Of a stretch of DNA of 64,000 nt, positions 1 to 9,238 are shown in pieces. The stretch's first letter is position 1, and every line of letters begins with the position of its first letter. The position numbers were made by a program, and so were the translations under genes. The notes beneath the pieces are model-generated. The model was not told the origin of the DNA and searched no databases. It saw only the letters and a list, made by a program, of their open reading frames with translations. The stretch comes from Gammaproteobacteria bacterium (GTDB taxonomy: Bacteria > Pseudomonadota > Gammaproteobacteria > Pseudomonadales > Pseudohongiellaceae). Where the stretch lies: the NCBI GenBank assembly GCA_008081045.1, contig VMDC01000001.1, forward strand, positions 124,001 through 188,000, given 5' to 3'.

Positions 1-25
1 AGCCCGGAAGGGCCGTCGTTTCCTG

Positions 26-970
26 ATGCCTACTGTTATGCATGACAAACCACAGAAACCTCTTGCCGGCGCGCTGCTTTCACTGACCACGGCCGCACTT
101 TGGGGGGTGTTGCCGGTGGCCCTGAAAGAGCTGCTTTCCGTGATGGATGCGGGTACCGTCGTCTGGTACCGGTTTCTGGTTGCGTGGCTGGTCATTCTGG
201 TCTGGCTGGCAGCCAGACAGAATCTTCCGGATCTTCTTCGCGCATCGGTGAGAGTGCGGTGGATGATGCTTATCGCTGCGCTGGGGTTATGCGGTAACTA
301 TTATTTTTTCTCCCTGTCACTCAACTTTGTCAATGCCGAGACAAGCGAGGCAGTGATTCAGCTGACCACGCTGTTTTTGATACTCGGTGGCGTCTTCATC
401 TACAAAGAGCCCTTTGCAGGCATGCAGAAAGCGGGTACGGGCCTTATTCTTGCGGGCCTGCTGCTGTTTTTCCATGATCGGTTGGAAGTACTGAGTTCTT
501 TGGATAATGCAGAAACCCTGGGCGTGCTTATCGTCGTGGTGGCTGCGATTACCTGGACAATCTATGCACTGCTGCAGAAGCAGCTGCTGGGGACGTTCAG
601 TTCAGTACAGATTCTGTTTGTCATTTATGTGATTTCAGTGGTGGTGCTGATGCCATTTGTGTCGCCGGGCGCGCTGTTTCAGTTGACCGGTTTTCAATAC
701 GCGCTGTTGACCTTTTGCTGCCTGAACACTCTCATTGCCTACGGCTGTTTTGCTGAGGCACTCAACCTGTGGGATGCTTCGAAGGTCAGCGCGGTGCTGG
801 CACTGGCGCCGCTCTTCACTATCGCAACGCTTAAAGTCATTGTCATCATCAATCCGGATTATGCGTTTACCGATCGTCTGTCGAATCTTTCCGTGCTGGG
901 TGCGGTGCTGCTCATGGTGGGGTCAGCTTTGACTGCGCTGATGCCGATTCTGCAGCAGCGCCGTCAATAG
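26..970 (+). CDS. EamA/DMT-family transporter
   Basis: A 314-residue polytopic inner-membrane protein with about ten hydrophobic segments arranged as two EamA repeats (about residues 12-145 and 165-305), the usual size and layout of drug/metabolite transporters. The first helix carries the typical ALWGVLPV turn, and the family WYRF-like motif is seen at about residue 47 (VWYRFL). The substrate cannot be told; RarD-like or amino-acid/metabolite efflux is the usual role. The ATG at 26 is used; a second ATG at 38 is possible and the promoter region is cut by the window edge. It stands alone, about 140 bases before the next rightward gene. Confidence 0.85.
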   Translation: MPTVMHDKPQKPLAGALLSLTTAALWGVLPVALKELLSVMDAGTVVWYRFLVAWLVILVWLAARQNLPDLLRASVRVRWMMLIAALGLCGNYYFFSLSLNFVNAETSEAVIQLTTLFLILGGVFIYKEPFAGMQKAGTGLILAGLLLFFHDRLEVLSSLDNAETLGVLIVVVAAITWTIYALLQKQLLGTFSSVQILFVIYVISVVVLMPFVSPGALFQLTGFQYALLTFCCLNTLIAYGCFAEALNLWDASKVSAVLALAPLFTIATLKVIVIINPDYAFTDRLSNLSVLGAVLLMVGSALTALMPILQQRRQ

Positions 971-1110
971 TCATTGGTGGCAACCGATGACGAGGTGTGC
1001 GAGAGCAGAGATTGCAATCTGTGCGGCTGCTGACTAAATTTAAGTGACCGGTGCCTCATTCATCCGGTATCGAACACTATAAAAACAGGGGCCATCCCGG
1101 GAGTCTGTCC

Positions 1111-3105
1111 ATGCGAGTTGCAGGTTTCGCGCTTTTTCTTTCTACTTTAATACTGTCTCATTTCGCGGTTGCCCAGTTGAGTCGGGTGGAGATTACCTCG
1201 CGAGAGACCTTGTCTGACCCGAGCGTCCGGTTCAGCTATGAAAGGATCGAAGGGGTCATGCATTTTACGCTTGCTCCGGGTCTGAGGGCTAACCAGGCGA
1301 TCGTTGATCTTGAACATGCACCTTTGAACGAGTCTGGTCTGGTGGAGTATGCAGCGGATTTCCGGCTGCTGGTGCCCAGCGAAAATATCGCAAGCGACAC
1401 GCTGATCTACCACGTCAATAACCGGGGCAGGAGTACGACGCATCCGGAAATTTCCCTGCAGCACCCTCTGGCTTCACAGGGCTTCACGTATCTGGTGACA
1501 GGCTGGATTAATGAGTTAAGTTCCGCACCGGGGCGCCTTCGCCTGCACGCGCCCGTGGTCGGCTCTGAGGAGGGTCCCATCGTTGGGCCGGTCCGCTACG
1601 AGGTTTCAACAGGTCGGGCTACCGACAGCCTTGCTATTGCGGGTCCCGGGCATCTGGCTTATCCGCCGACTGACGCGGGACTGGCTGCGGCGACTCTTAC
1701 CCGTCGTCTGTATCAGTCTGACCCCAGAGACCCTGTAGAGCGATCCCAATTCGACCTGTCAGTTACCGAGCGCGAAGATTCTAATCAGGTTGACGTGGCT
1801 CTTGTGCTCGACGGGGGCTTTGAACCCGGTTACCTGTATGAGCTGATTTACGAAGCGCAGGACTCGGTTCTTGCCGGAGCAGGAATGTCCGCGATTCGGG
1901 ATGCTGTCGCGGCGATTCGCCACGATCAGGAATCCGATCTGCTGCAGGATCTCAACCTGCCTCAGATCCGACATACGATTGCTTACGGGGTCTCGCAAAG
2001 CGGTCGCTTGTTGCGCCAGTTTGTCTACGATGGCTTCAATGCCGATCTGAACGGTAATCGGGTGTTTGACGGTGTCATCCCGATCATCTCAGGCGGAGGT
2101 TTTGGCATGTTTAACATGCGCTTTGCCATGCCAACACGGACCAATGGCCATCATTCCAATCATCTTTATCCTAATGATCTGTTTCCGTTTACCTACGGAA
2201 ACAGTACAGATCCCCATACGGGCAGACAGGACGGGGTGCTTGCCAAAGCGCGGGTGGCGGGCGTTGAGCCAAAATTGATGCACATTCAGACGGTCAACGA
2301 GTACTGGCTGAGGGCGGGCTCTCTTACCCACACGACTGCGGACGGCCGTGCGGATGTCCTGATTCCTGACAATGTGCGCTTCTATACGATAGGAGGATCC
2401 CAGCACGGCTCTGGCAACGGTCGACCACGCGAAGCAAGCAGCGGACAACTGCCTCCGAATCCGAGCATGTGGTCGCCTATCAGCGATTCTCTGATCGTTG
2501 CCATGAGCCGCTGGATTGCAGATATGCAGGCCCCGCCCGCATCACGAATGCCGCGTATCGCCGATGGGACACTGTTGCCTTCCCACCTGAACGGCGAGAT
2601 CAACCCTGATGTCTGGCGGCCAATTGCCGGATATCGACATCCCTCTTCCATGTATCAGCCCAGCCTGAATGATTACGGAGAGCGCTGGTCAGATGGACGC
2701 GTCATTGACAGTCACCCTCAGCGCGCAAGCGGAGCTTACGTCGCTCTGGTTCCTGCGACGGATCAGCACAACAATGATCTGGCCTCCGCAACTGTGCTGC
2801 CGCCCACCGCCAAAGTGCCGCTCGCCACCTTTGTCAGTTGGAATTTGCGAGCGCCGGAGACCGGCGCCGAAAATTCCCTGGCGCGGTTGGCCGGGGGCTA
2901 TATCCCTTTCGCCAAAACCGCGGACGACGCTGCTGATGCCGGAGACCCCAGAAGTTCTCTGGAGGCACTATACGGCAGCTTTTCTGATTATCTGGCGCAG
3001 TATGAGGCCGCTACCGATGCACTTATCGCCGACGGTTTCCTGTTGTCCGGTTTCAAGGACGCCTATATGCAGATCGCACGCGACAATGCTGCGTTTTTTC
3101 CCTAG
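1111..3105 (+). CDS. Secreted alpha/beta hydrolase domain protein (Abhydrolase_10-like)
   Basis: A large exported protein of 664 residues from the ATG at 1111. That start gives a clean signal peptide (MRVAGFALFLSTLILS, cleaved after AVAQ) and follows a GGGAG-type ribosome site. The track start at 1051 is a GTG adding 20 residues that would spoil the signal, so I reject it. The nucleophile elbow GVSQSGRLLRQ lies near residue 295 and is followed by a long acidic/glycine region, as in alpha/beta hydrolases of the Abhydrolase_10 type found in proteobacteria and actinobacteria. Probable periplasmic or secreted esterase; substrate unknown. Confidence 0.8.
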   Translation: MRVAGFALFLSTLILSHFAVAQLSRVEITSRETLSDPSVRFSYERIEGVMHFTLAPGLRANQAIVDLEHAPLNESGLVEYAADFRLLVPSENIASDTLIYHVNNRGRSTTHPEISLQHPLASQGFTYLVTGWINELSSAPGRLRLHAPVVGSEEGPIVGPVRYEVSTGRATDSLAIAGPGHLAYPPTDAGLAAATLTRRLYQSDPRDPVERSQFDLSVTEREDSNQVDVALVLDGGFEPGYLYELIYEAQDSVLAGAGMSAIRDAVAAIRHDQESDLLQDLNLPQIRHTIAYGVSQSGRLLRQFVYDGFNADLNGNRVFDGVIPIISGGGFGMFNMRFAMPTRTNGHHSNHLYPNDLFPFTYGNSTDPHTGRQDGVLAKARVAGVEPKLMHIQTVNEYWLRAGSLTHTTADGRADVLIPDNVRFYTIGGSQHGSGNGRPREASSGQLPPNPSMWSPISDSLIVAMSRWIADMQAPPASRMPRIADGTLLPSHLNGEINPDVWRPIAGYRHPSSMYQPSLNDYGERWSDGRVIDSHPQRASGAYVALVPATDQHNNDLASATVLPPTAKVPLATFVSWNLRAPETGAENSLARLAGGYIPFAKTADDAADAGDPRSSLEALYGSFSDYLAQYEAATDALIADGFLLSGFKDAYMQIARDNAAFFP

Positions 3106-3219
3106 GCCAAGTCAGTGTGGCCTTGGTGATGCGCATCGGTCGCGCGTTTCGAAATCCCCTACAGGCTTGTCGCGGGTTTCGGGATTGGGGCCTGCCGCGG
3201 TCTCGGGGGCAGATCTGCG

Positions 3220-3681
3220 CTATTTCCTGAGGTCAATACCGTATTCAAGAAAGGCTTTCAGGCAGTTGAGCATGTCCTGCCAGCCGCCACAGTTATCATG
3301 TGAGCCTCTGTATCCTTCTTCATCCCGGTGCCATCCTGATTCGCTCACACGGACCAGTGTAGTGCGCTCATCGATCACTTCGAAGTCAAAGCTGACGAGC
3401 ACTTCGTAAGCCACGGCTGTTGTCTTCTGCCAGTTTTTTGAGTCGATGCCGAGTTCAATCGCTTCGTTTGCTACCAGCTTCTTCACGATGACTTCATTAC
3501 TGCCCCAGTGATCCCAGGTCCAGGTGATGGTTCTGCCTTCCGCCATGCTGGCGCTTGCAGCATCGACAAAATACAGCGTGAGTTTGCTGCGATCAGTGAT
3601 GGCGGAAAAGGTCTCGGAAATTGGCCGGTTAATTCGCTTACTGACGGTAAAGTTACATTCGGACATAGATCGCTGCGTCAT
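3220..3681 (-). CDS. SRPBCC/AHSA1-type domain protein
   Basis: A 153-residue cytoplasmic protein with the START-like SRPBCC fold pattern: an N-terminal strand (FTVSKRINRPISETFSAITD), the central tryptophan-rich strands (ITWTWDHWGS) and a long C-terminal helix (WQDMLNCLKAFLEYG), as in AHSA1/activator of Hsp90-like proteins. Such proteins bind hydrophobic ligands or act as minor regulators; no specific ligand can be assigned. A second in-frame ATG at 3666 (MSECNF) could be the real start. It lies convergent to the hydrolase gene, with about 115 bases between stops. Confidence 0.75.
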   Translation of the reverse strand: MTQRSMSECNFTVSKRINRPISETFSAITDRSKLTLYFVDAASASMAEGRTITWTWDHWGSNEVIVKKLVANEAIELGIDSKNWQKTTAVAYEVLVSFDFEVIDERTTLVRVSESGWHRDEEGYRGSHDNCGGWQDMLNCLKAFLEYGIDLRK

Positions 3682-3842
3682 AGTGCTTTTTTATGAGAGT
3701 GGCTGAGTCAGACAGCATGCAGGCTCCATCACTGTGAATGTCTGAGCATCCAGCCACGTGGCAGCAGCTCTGCAAGCAGCCACAACAGGGCTCTATTGCG
3801 TGCCGGCTCGGCGTCCGCTCCTTGCGTTTTCACAGTCCTCGT

Positions 3843-5069
3843 TCAGTCGTCTCCGGGTGAATCCAGCGCGAGTTTGATCGGCTCGAGTCTTGGCAGGCTG
3901 CAGGCGTGCGGTTCAGTGTCGGTGGATGTGTCCTCGGGATTGCCGGTTCCGCCCAGATTCAGGAAAGTTTGGGAGGGCGCTTCCCCCAGACAAATCAGAT
4001 TCTCAATGGACCCGCCGGCACGGATTAGCCCGCCCCACACGATGTCGGGAGAGTGGTTGCCAGTCGCCGCGTGCCACTTGGCCAGTAATGCGTGGGCCGG
4101 CTCAGTGCCACCGCCTTCATACTGATTGTCGTGGATATAGATCTGCTCCGGGTAAGGGTCGTAGCTCGGGTCGTCTATGGAGCGCCCGCCCAGCACAAAA
4201 CTGTAGACCATGAGATTGACGTTGTTGTTGTCCCTGAAAGTGTTCTCAAAGACTTCGATATTGTCGTTCGCCAGAATCAGCAATCCCGTGCCGGCCGGAA
4301 CATTCCCGACTATGGCCCCTTCGGGGGCAAAGTTTGCCGTATTGTTTTCATAGACCGTGTTATGGAACACCCGCGTACCCTGGCCGCCCTGGATTTCCAG
4401 ATTCGGTAAATCGAATACCAGAATACCGCCGGTATTGTTGGTGGCCACATTGTCATAGACATCGGCAAATGTTGAGTTTTCGATCTCGATACCGGCGACG
4501 TTATATTCGGCACGTGAATTGCGCACAATGATTTGGCTTGACTGACCGACATAGATGCCAGCATCGGCTGCCCCGATCGCTACGGAACTGTCAATGAGGA
4601 TGTGGCTGGACTGTACCGGATAGATCCCGTAGGCACCATTCTCCGGGTCCGGACCATTGGTCCACTCGGTGCGTACCCGACGAATAATGACGTTAGTGCT
4701 TTCATTGATTTTCAGCGCGTCTCCGATGGTGTCCTCAATCGCGAGATCTTCGATCACAAAATCGTCAGCCGTCACCAACAGGCCTTCTGCACCCTGCAGC
4801 TGGCCGCTGAATGACAGAATTGATCGGTCCATGCCGGCTCCACGAATGGTAACTCCCGGAACGGACAGCGACAGGCTGCGGGTCATCTCATGTCGGCCGG
4901 GTGGAATTTCGATCGTGTCGCCGGGCTGCGCTTCGATCAGCTGTAGCTGGAGAGATTCCTCGAAGTTTAATTCGGGTTGCGAAGCAGCGCCGGTGTCAGA
5001 GCGGTCATTGCAAGCATTCACTGACAGGGCCACGCTAAGCGCCAGGCCATACATTTTGGGGTTTCTCAT
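3843..5069 (-). CDS. Right-handed parallel beta-helix lipoprotein
   Basis: A 408-residue exported protein. The N-terminus has a short signal ending in a lipobox (SVNAC), so it is probably a lipoprotein. The body shows regular beta-helix coils rich in Asn/Ile/Val (for example NVIIRRVRTEW, HILIDSSVAIG, QIIVRNSRAEYN, NIEVFENTFRDN), and the N-terminal GDTIEIPPGRHEM is typical of pectate-lyase-like folds. It resembles the bacterial family of beta-helix-repeat proteins (TIGR03805-type) often annotated as conserved hypothetical. No catalytic residues can be assigned. The neighbouring upstream gene (5141-5659) ends 71 bases before it on the same strand, suggesting an operon. Confidence 0.8.
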   Translation of the reverse strand: MRNPKMYGLALSVALSVNACNDRSDTGAASQPELNFEESLQLQLIEAQPGDTIEIPPGRHEMTRSLSLSVPGVTIRGAGMDRSILSFSGQLQGAEGLLVTADDFVIEDLAIEDTIGDALKINESTNVIIRRVRTEWTNGPDPENGAYGIYPVQSSHILIDSSVAIGAADAGIYVGQSSQIIVRNSRAEYNVAGIEIENSTFADVYDNVATNNTGGILVFDLPNLEIQGGQGTRVFHNTVYENNTANFAPEGAIVGNVPAGTGLLILANDNIEVFENTFRDNNNVNLMVYSFVLGGRSIDDPSYDPYPEQIYIHDNQYEGGGTEPAHALLAKWHAATGNHSPDIVWGGLIRAGGSIENLICLGEAPSQTFLNLGGTGNPEDTSTDTEPHACSLPRLEPIKLALDSPGDD

Positions 5070-5140
5070 TGTTTTTATCCCTCGGTAGTCAGGTTTTCAG
5101 TGTTTTGTGGGCCCTTGTTCATCCGGATGAGGCAGCCGGC

Positions 5141-5659
5141 CTAGCGATCCACCACTTCGTACATCCACGTGTCGCCGCTGCGTATTGATTCATCGGAGGT
5201 AAAATCACCGTCGGCGCCACCGAAGTATTTGCGCGCAAATTCGGACAGCACCGGAACGACCTCCGGACCCTCCATGACGCGCTGCAGCCGCTGCTCGTAC
5301 AGCCTGCCATCGATACGCAGAATGATCCGGTCATCGCGGTCAAGATAATGCGGCCACTGCTTCCAGATGCCTCCGTAGCTGGTGTTCATGTAGCCGCTGA
5401 CGAGGAACAGTCGCTGGTCGTGCACACCAAGCCAGACTGTTCGCGACCGCGCCGGCTGCAGGGTCTGGAATTCAACCGTGTCACGGTCAGTCAGAAAACT
5501 CCAGTCATCAGGGGCCGCAGTGAGCTCTCCGGTGGTGAACGGGCCGCCTGAGAAGACCTCCAAAGGGCCGTCGCTGAACCGCATCAGAGCCAGGAACAAG
5601 CCGATCAGGCCAACAGCGAGTCCGAGCGTCACACCGATTGTTTTCGTCAACGTTTTCAT
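5141..5659 (-). CDS. Membrane-anchored protein of unknown function (DDWSF family, copy 1)
   Basis: I do not recognise a named family. The 172-residue protein has one N-terminal membrane segment (TIGVTLGLAVGLIGLFLAL) and a periplasmic domain with APDDWSFL, a strand pair RLFLVSG and a RIDGRLYEQRLQRV block. The same order of blocks occurs in the protein at 9239-9784 (VDDWSFAN, ELYLSCS, RLDGVTYPVVLNRV), so the two are paralogues. It probably heads a two-gene transcript with the beta-helix lipoprotein. The copy here lacks the cysteines of the second copy. Function unknown. Confidence 0.7.
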   Translation of the reverse strand: MKTLTKTIGVTLGLAVGLIGLFLALMRFSDGPLEVFSGGPFTTGELTAAPDDWSFLTDRDTVEFQTLQPARSRTVWLGVHDQRLFLVSGYMNTSYGGIWKQWPHYLDRDDRIILRIDGRLYEQRLQRVMEGPEVVPVLSEFARKYFGGADGDFTSDESIRSGDTWMYEVVDR

Positions 5660-5813
5660 GGCTAAGTCCCTGTACAGGTTTTTGAGCGAGTCTGTTCAGC
5701 GCAATCAGCTATTTCTGGTGCACCGGGTGCTGTTTGCGGTCATTTTTGCCTAATTTCCAGCCTTTTTTAAGAAAAACTTGATCTGAAACGCCAGTCGGCG
5801 CGTTTATCGCGAT

Positions 5814-5941
5814 AGGACTCTGCCCCATCCGGCTTGAATGCCCTTGGGGCTCAAGGCTGTTAGTCCCTACCTCGAGGCTACTGCATGCCTCTCTAAACCC
5901 TTAAATGCCTCTGTCGTCTAACCCGGCAGGGGCATTTTTTT
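5814..5941 (+). ncRNA. Candidate structured small RNA
   Basis: No ORF is present, yet the + strand shows nested complementary arms. GGACT at 5815 pairs with AGTCC at 5862, and GCCCC at 5822 pairs with GGGGC at 5846. GAGGC at 5874 pairs with GCCTC at 5887. A terminator-like stem follows (AAATGCC at 5903 with GGCATTT at 5931) ending in seven T. A weak promoter-like pair (TTGATC at 5778, TTTATC at 5803, 19-base spacing) would start RNA at the first arm. There is no + strand gene upstream for this terminator to serve. I recognise no known RNA family. Inference from structure only. Confidence 0.4.
5903..5941 (+). terminator. Orphan intrinsic terminator reading rightward
   Basis: AAATGCC and GGCATTT form the stem base, with inner pairing GTCG/CGGC, followed by a run of T to 5941. 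On the - strand the run of U would be missing, so it works only rightward, although both flanking genes run leftward. It fits the 3' end of the small RNA candidate. Confidence 0.55.
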
Positions 5942-6008
5942 GTCGGTTCCCCCGTATGGCGGCTCGAGCACCACCTCAGCGGCAATGCACCGCCCTCTGC
6001 TGGAGGAT

Positions 6009-7127
6009 TCAACCGGTTAAGCCGCTGATAGCGCGGATCCGATGGCTTTCGCTGTCGGTCACATAAACCACGCCGCGATGAACGCAGACTCCGTGCGGTC
6101 GGTTCAGTGAACAGCTCAGGGGGTCTCCATCCGGGCCGTCGCCCCGTTCACCGCTCCCCAAAACTGTACTGATCACGCCCGAGCTGAGTGAAAGGTGACG
6201 AATGACATGATTTTCCGTGTCAACGATGTACAGGCTGTTATCGGTGCTGGAATAGGCGATCCCTTTGGGTCCGTTAAACGTGGCGTCCAGACCGGGCCCG
6301 CCGTCTCCGGTATATCCACGCTGTCCGGTTCCGGCAATGCGCTGCAGCTGTCCGGCGTTGAGATCCAGTTTGAATACCGCGTTGCCTTCACGAAGCACCA
6401 AGTAGGCATTGCCGTCCCTGTCGCAGTCGATGGATCTTGGCCCGAGCAGCGGTGTTCCCGACAATGCTGCACTGTCCGGAGTTGCAGTGCGCTCACCGGT
6501 GCCGGACAAGGTGGAGATCATGCCGGTCTGACGGCTCACACTGCGTAAGCGATGGTTCCCGATGTCGCAGATCAGCAGATTGTTCCTCGAATCAAAAGCG
6601 ATGCTGTGAGGACGGCGCAGCTGGCTCAACACGGCTGAACCGCCATCTCCGGAAAAACCCTCTTCGCCGTTGCCGGCTACGGTACTTACGAGGCCGGTTC
6701 GGCCGGCGATGCGTCTTACCGTATGGTTGTCGCGCTCCACGACGAAAAGATTGCCCTCAACATCCCATCTGATTTCGTGGGGTGCGGAGAAAGCTGTCTC
6801 CAGTGGCCGCCGCGATTCGCTGCGATAACCCGGCTCGCCGGTGCCGGCAATGGTGGAAAGTCTCAAATTAGTCAGATCAATGCGCCGGATGCGGCCGGTG
6901 TCGACCTCACAGAAATAGAGTGCCCCATCGGGGCCGGGCACGACGCCGTAGGGATTGTTGATCGGGGCTTCTGTGGCAAGGCTGCCTCGCCTGCCTTCAG
7001 GTTCATATCCCGCCTCGCCGGTTCCGGCGACGGTATCCACCCTCGCGGTTTGTCCCCAAACGACTGACGGGAAGGCGCTCGCCACTGAGGTGAGTGCGAG
7101 TGTTTGGCCGAAGCGCCGGCGGTTCAT
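6009..7127 (-). CDS. Tat-exported NHL-repeat beta-propeller protein
   Basis: From the ATG at 7127 the product is 372 residues and starts with a twin-arginine signal (MNRRRFGQTLALTSVASAF, cleavage near VWGQ). The track start at 7298 would run into the divergent gene and is rejected; 7148 is also possible. The body has about five or six NHL-type blades with recurring GTGE.GY..DGG, A.FN.P.GI and VDT.NH.IR elements, as in NHL proteins of the teneurin/TRIM-NHL-like bacterial class. Propellers of this kind bind ligands or partner proteins in the periplasm; no enzyme residues are visible. Divergent from the dienelactone hydrolase gene, which is also a Tat substrate. Confidence 0.8.
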   Translation of the reverse strand: MNRRRFGQTLALTSVASAFPSVVWGQTARVDTVAGTGEAGYEPEGRRGSLATEAPINNPYGVVPGPDGALYFCEVDTGRIRRIDLTNLRLSTIAGTGEPGYRSESRRPLETAFSAPHEIRWDVEGNLFVVERDNHTVRRIAGRTGLVSTVAGNGEEGFSGDGGSAVLSQLRRPHSIAFDSRNNLLICDIGNHRLRSVSRQTGMISTLSGTGERTATPDSAALSGTPLLGPRSIDCDRDGNAYLVLREGNAVFKLDLNAGQLQRIAGTGQRGYTGDGGPGLDATFNGPKGIAYSSTDNSLYIVDTENHVIRHLSLSSGVISTVLGSGERGDGPDGDPLSCSLNRPHGVCVHRGVVYVTDSESHRIRAISGLTG

Positions 7128-7263
7128 TCTGTGAGTTACTCTGACCATGACAGGTTTCTTACGGTGAAGAATTCCCCGGACTGGGTGTTGTTTTTTTTGC
7201 CCGCCCCAAATACTCTCACATTCCAACCGTTTGAATAAGAACAAAAGCAGCAGGGGATTGACC

Positions 7264-8142
7264 ATGTGCGATTTTGAGACGCAAAAAGATGCAGACAATT
7301 ACTTGAAGACTCATTCGGAACTTTCCAGACGCGAGTTTACGACGCTGGCGACAGGGGCGGGCATGGCCATGATGATGCCATCAATCGCCAGTGCGCAGTC
7401 GATCTCCGAGCGGGACGTAGAAATCCGGACTCCGGATGGTGTGGCAGATTGCCATTTTGCGTATCCCTCAACCGGCAGCCACGCCGCGGTGCTGGTATGG
7501 CCGGATATTCTGGCGCTACGGCCCGCTTTCAGGGAAATGGGCCGCAGACTGGCGCGGGAAGGTTATGCAGTGCTGACGGTGAACCCTTTTTACCGTGACG
7601 CGCGTTCTCCGGTGGTTGGCCTGGGCGCCAGCTTTGGACAACCGGAAATCCGGAACCTGGTGCTTCCCATGGCCAGGAACCTTAACGCAGACACTCACTT
7701 CACTGATGCCAGGACGTTTACCGCTTGGCTCGATGAGCAGGATGAAGTGGACACCGGTAAGGGCATTGGTACCACCGGCTACTGCATGGGTGGACCGATG
7801 GTGATGCGCACCGTGGCCGCCGTTCCGGAACGCTTCGCCGCTGGCGCAACTTTTCATGGAGGAGGTCTGGCGACGGGCAATTCCGACAGTCCACATCTAC
7901 TTATTCCTGAGACCCGGGCGTCCATGCTGCATTGCGTTGCTGACAATGATGATCAGAATGATCCTCAGGCGAAAATGACGCTGCGGGAAGCCTACGATTC
8001 CGCAGGTATAGATGCTGAGATTGAAGTATATTCCGGCGCCCTTCATGGCTGGTGTGCGATTGATTCGCAGGTTTACCATCAGGATCAGGCTGAGAAAGCC
8101 TGGACCCGACTGCTGAATTTGTTCGCAACGAATCTGGCGTGA
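7264..8142 (+). CDS. Tat-exported dienelactone hydrolase-family protein
   Basis: A 292-residue protein from the ATG at 7264, preceded by CAGGGG; the track start at 7231 is a TTG without support. Residues about 25-50 hold a Tat signal (SRREFTTLATGAGM...ASAQ) after an unusually long hydrophilic leader. The hydrolase domain has the cysteine nucleophile elbow GYCMGG, an acid residue in VADNDD and the histidine in LHGW, the Cys-Asp-His triad of dienelactone hydrolases. Family members cleave lactone or ester bonds of small organics; the substrate here is unknown. It ends just before a bidirectional terminator. Confidence 0.85.
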   Translation: MCDFETQKDADNYLKTHSELSRREFTTLATGAGMAMMMPSIASAQSISERDVEIRTPDGVADCHFAYPSTGSHAAVLVWPDILALRPAFREMGRRLAREGYAVLTVNPFYRDARSPVVGLGASFGQPEIRNLVLPMARNLNADTHFTDARTFTAWLDEQDEVDTGKGIGTTGYCMGGPMVMRTVAAVPERFAAGATFHGGGLATGNSDSPHLLIPETRASMLHCVADNDDQNDPQAKMTLREAYDSAGIDAEIEVYSGALHGWCAIDSQVYHQDQAEKAWTRLLNLFATNLA

Positions 8143-8193
8143 TTTGATATTGCTGACTATCTGCGCTTTCTGTGCTCAGCCAGCGTCAGCAAT

Positions 8194-8221
8194 AAAAAAG
8201 CCCGGCATGCCGGGCTTTTTT
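8194..8221. terminator. Bidirectional intrinsic terminator
   Basis: A perfect 28-base palindrome (AAAAAAGCCCGGCAT and its complement) with A and T tracts on both sides, placed between the convergent dienelactone hydrolase and PD40 genes, so it can end both transcripts. Confidence 0.9.
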
Positions 8222-8236
8222 ATTGGTTGATTCCAG

Positions 8237-9187
8237 TCATTCTGGTTGTTGAATATTTAACTTACTGGTCCAGAAAATGTCCGCGTCGCCGAAACTGCTG
8301 TCCTGACGCGATGAAAACCAGGCCATAGTTTCGCCACCCGGTGGCAGAGCCGGGCACATGTCAGCGCCAGCGGTGTTGATCTTGGGCCCGAGATTATAGG
8401 CGGGTTCCCAGTCATTGGTGCCGGCAGAGGCCGCGCCGTAGATGTCCATGCTGCCAAAGCCGCCGGGGCGATTCGAGGTGAAATATACCTGGCCATCAAC
8501 ATCCTGTGTGAAGTGAAATTCTTCCGCTGCGGTATTGATGTTCGGGCCCTGGTTCACTGCATCTCCCCAGCCGCCTCTGCCGTCGGGTTTCACGCAGTAA
8601 ATGTCTGACCCCCCGTAGCCTCCGGCTCGACGCGAGGCAAAACAGAGTGTTTCACCGTCTTGCAGCACCGCCGGGCAATGTTCGTCACCCTCCGTGGTGC
8701 TGACGGGATAGCCGACCAGTTCGGGTGTTGACCACTGTCCGTTCACTTTTCTGGTGACAAACAGATCATGGTTATTTCGTGGACTGGTGGTGGCCAGCCG
8801 ATCTGAGCGGAAGTAGATGGTATTTCCGTCTGCGGTAATCCAGGGCTCACGATCGTCACCCAGGCGCAGGGGGTCTACGTCTGTCGCCGGCGGCTGATTG
8901 ACGGGGATGCCCATATTCACCGGAGTGTCCCAGGTGCCGGACTCTGGATTGAAATTTGCGATGTACAGATCCTTGGGGTCTCCGTCAGCAACGGCCATAT
9001 CCTGTCGGGCGCTGCAGTAAACCATGGTGCCGTCGTCAGCAAAGGACAATTCGCCTTCGGCCCACATGGTGTTGATCGGTGCCCCGAAATTGTGGACAGC
9101 CAGCTCTATCCAGTTGGCTTGCTGGGCGCTGGCGACATTGGCCAGTGTCGTTAAGGCCACTAGCATAAGAGTGCGATAGGTCGTCAT
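8237..9187 (-). CDS. Exported PD40 (WD40-like, TolB-type) beta-propeller protein
   Basis: A 316-residue protein with a Sec signal (MTTYRTLMLVALTTLANVASAQ). It has repeated PD40 blades: YFRSDRL, CFASRRAGGYGGSDIY, YFTSNRPGGFGSMDIY and WFSSRQDSSFGDADIFW. Such blades occur in TolB and in peptidoglycan-associated OmpA-type proteins, but no OmpA or Tol domain follows, so it is a stand-alone propeller, probably periplasmic. Last gene of a leftward group, 51 bases after the 9239-9784 gene, and followed by the bidirectional terminator. Confidence 0.85.
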   Translation of the reverse strand: MTTYRTLMLVALTTLANVASAQQANWIELAVHNFGAPINTMWAEGELSFADDGTMVYCSARQDMAVADGDPKDLYIANFNPESGTWDTPVNMGIPVNQPPATDVDPLRLGDDREPWITADGNTIYFRSDRLATTSPRNNHDLFVTRKVNGQWSTPELVGYPVSTTEGDEHCPAVLQDGETLCFASRRAGGYGGSDIYCVKPDGRGGWGDAVNQGPNINTAAEEFHFTQDVDGQVYFTSNRPGGFGSMDIYGAASAGTNDWEPAYNLGPKINTAGADMCPALPPGGETMAWFSSRQDSSFGDADIFWTSKLNIQQPE

Positions 9188-9238
9188 GTTGTTCCTCGTT
9201 TCAATCTTTCAGAATGATTCTTGGTGATACTGACCCGC

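Larger units (their letters stand above)
5660..6008. other. Intergenic region with a structured RNA candidate
   Basis: About 350 bases without a plausible gene, lying between two leftward genes. The right half holds several short complementary arms and ends in a rightward terminator (see the ncRNA entry). Next to the start of 5141-5659 there is AT-rich DNA that could hold that gene's leftward promoter, but no strong consensus boxes are visible. Confidence 0.5.

Noticed and set aside
2669-3409. 246-residue ORF on the + strand
   Set aside because: Out-of-frame overlap with the hydrolase and the SRPBCC gene; Ser/Arg/Pro-rich and without motifs.
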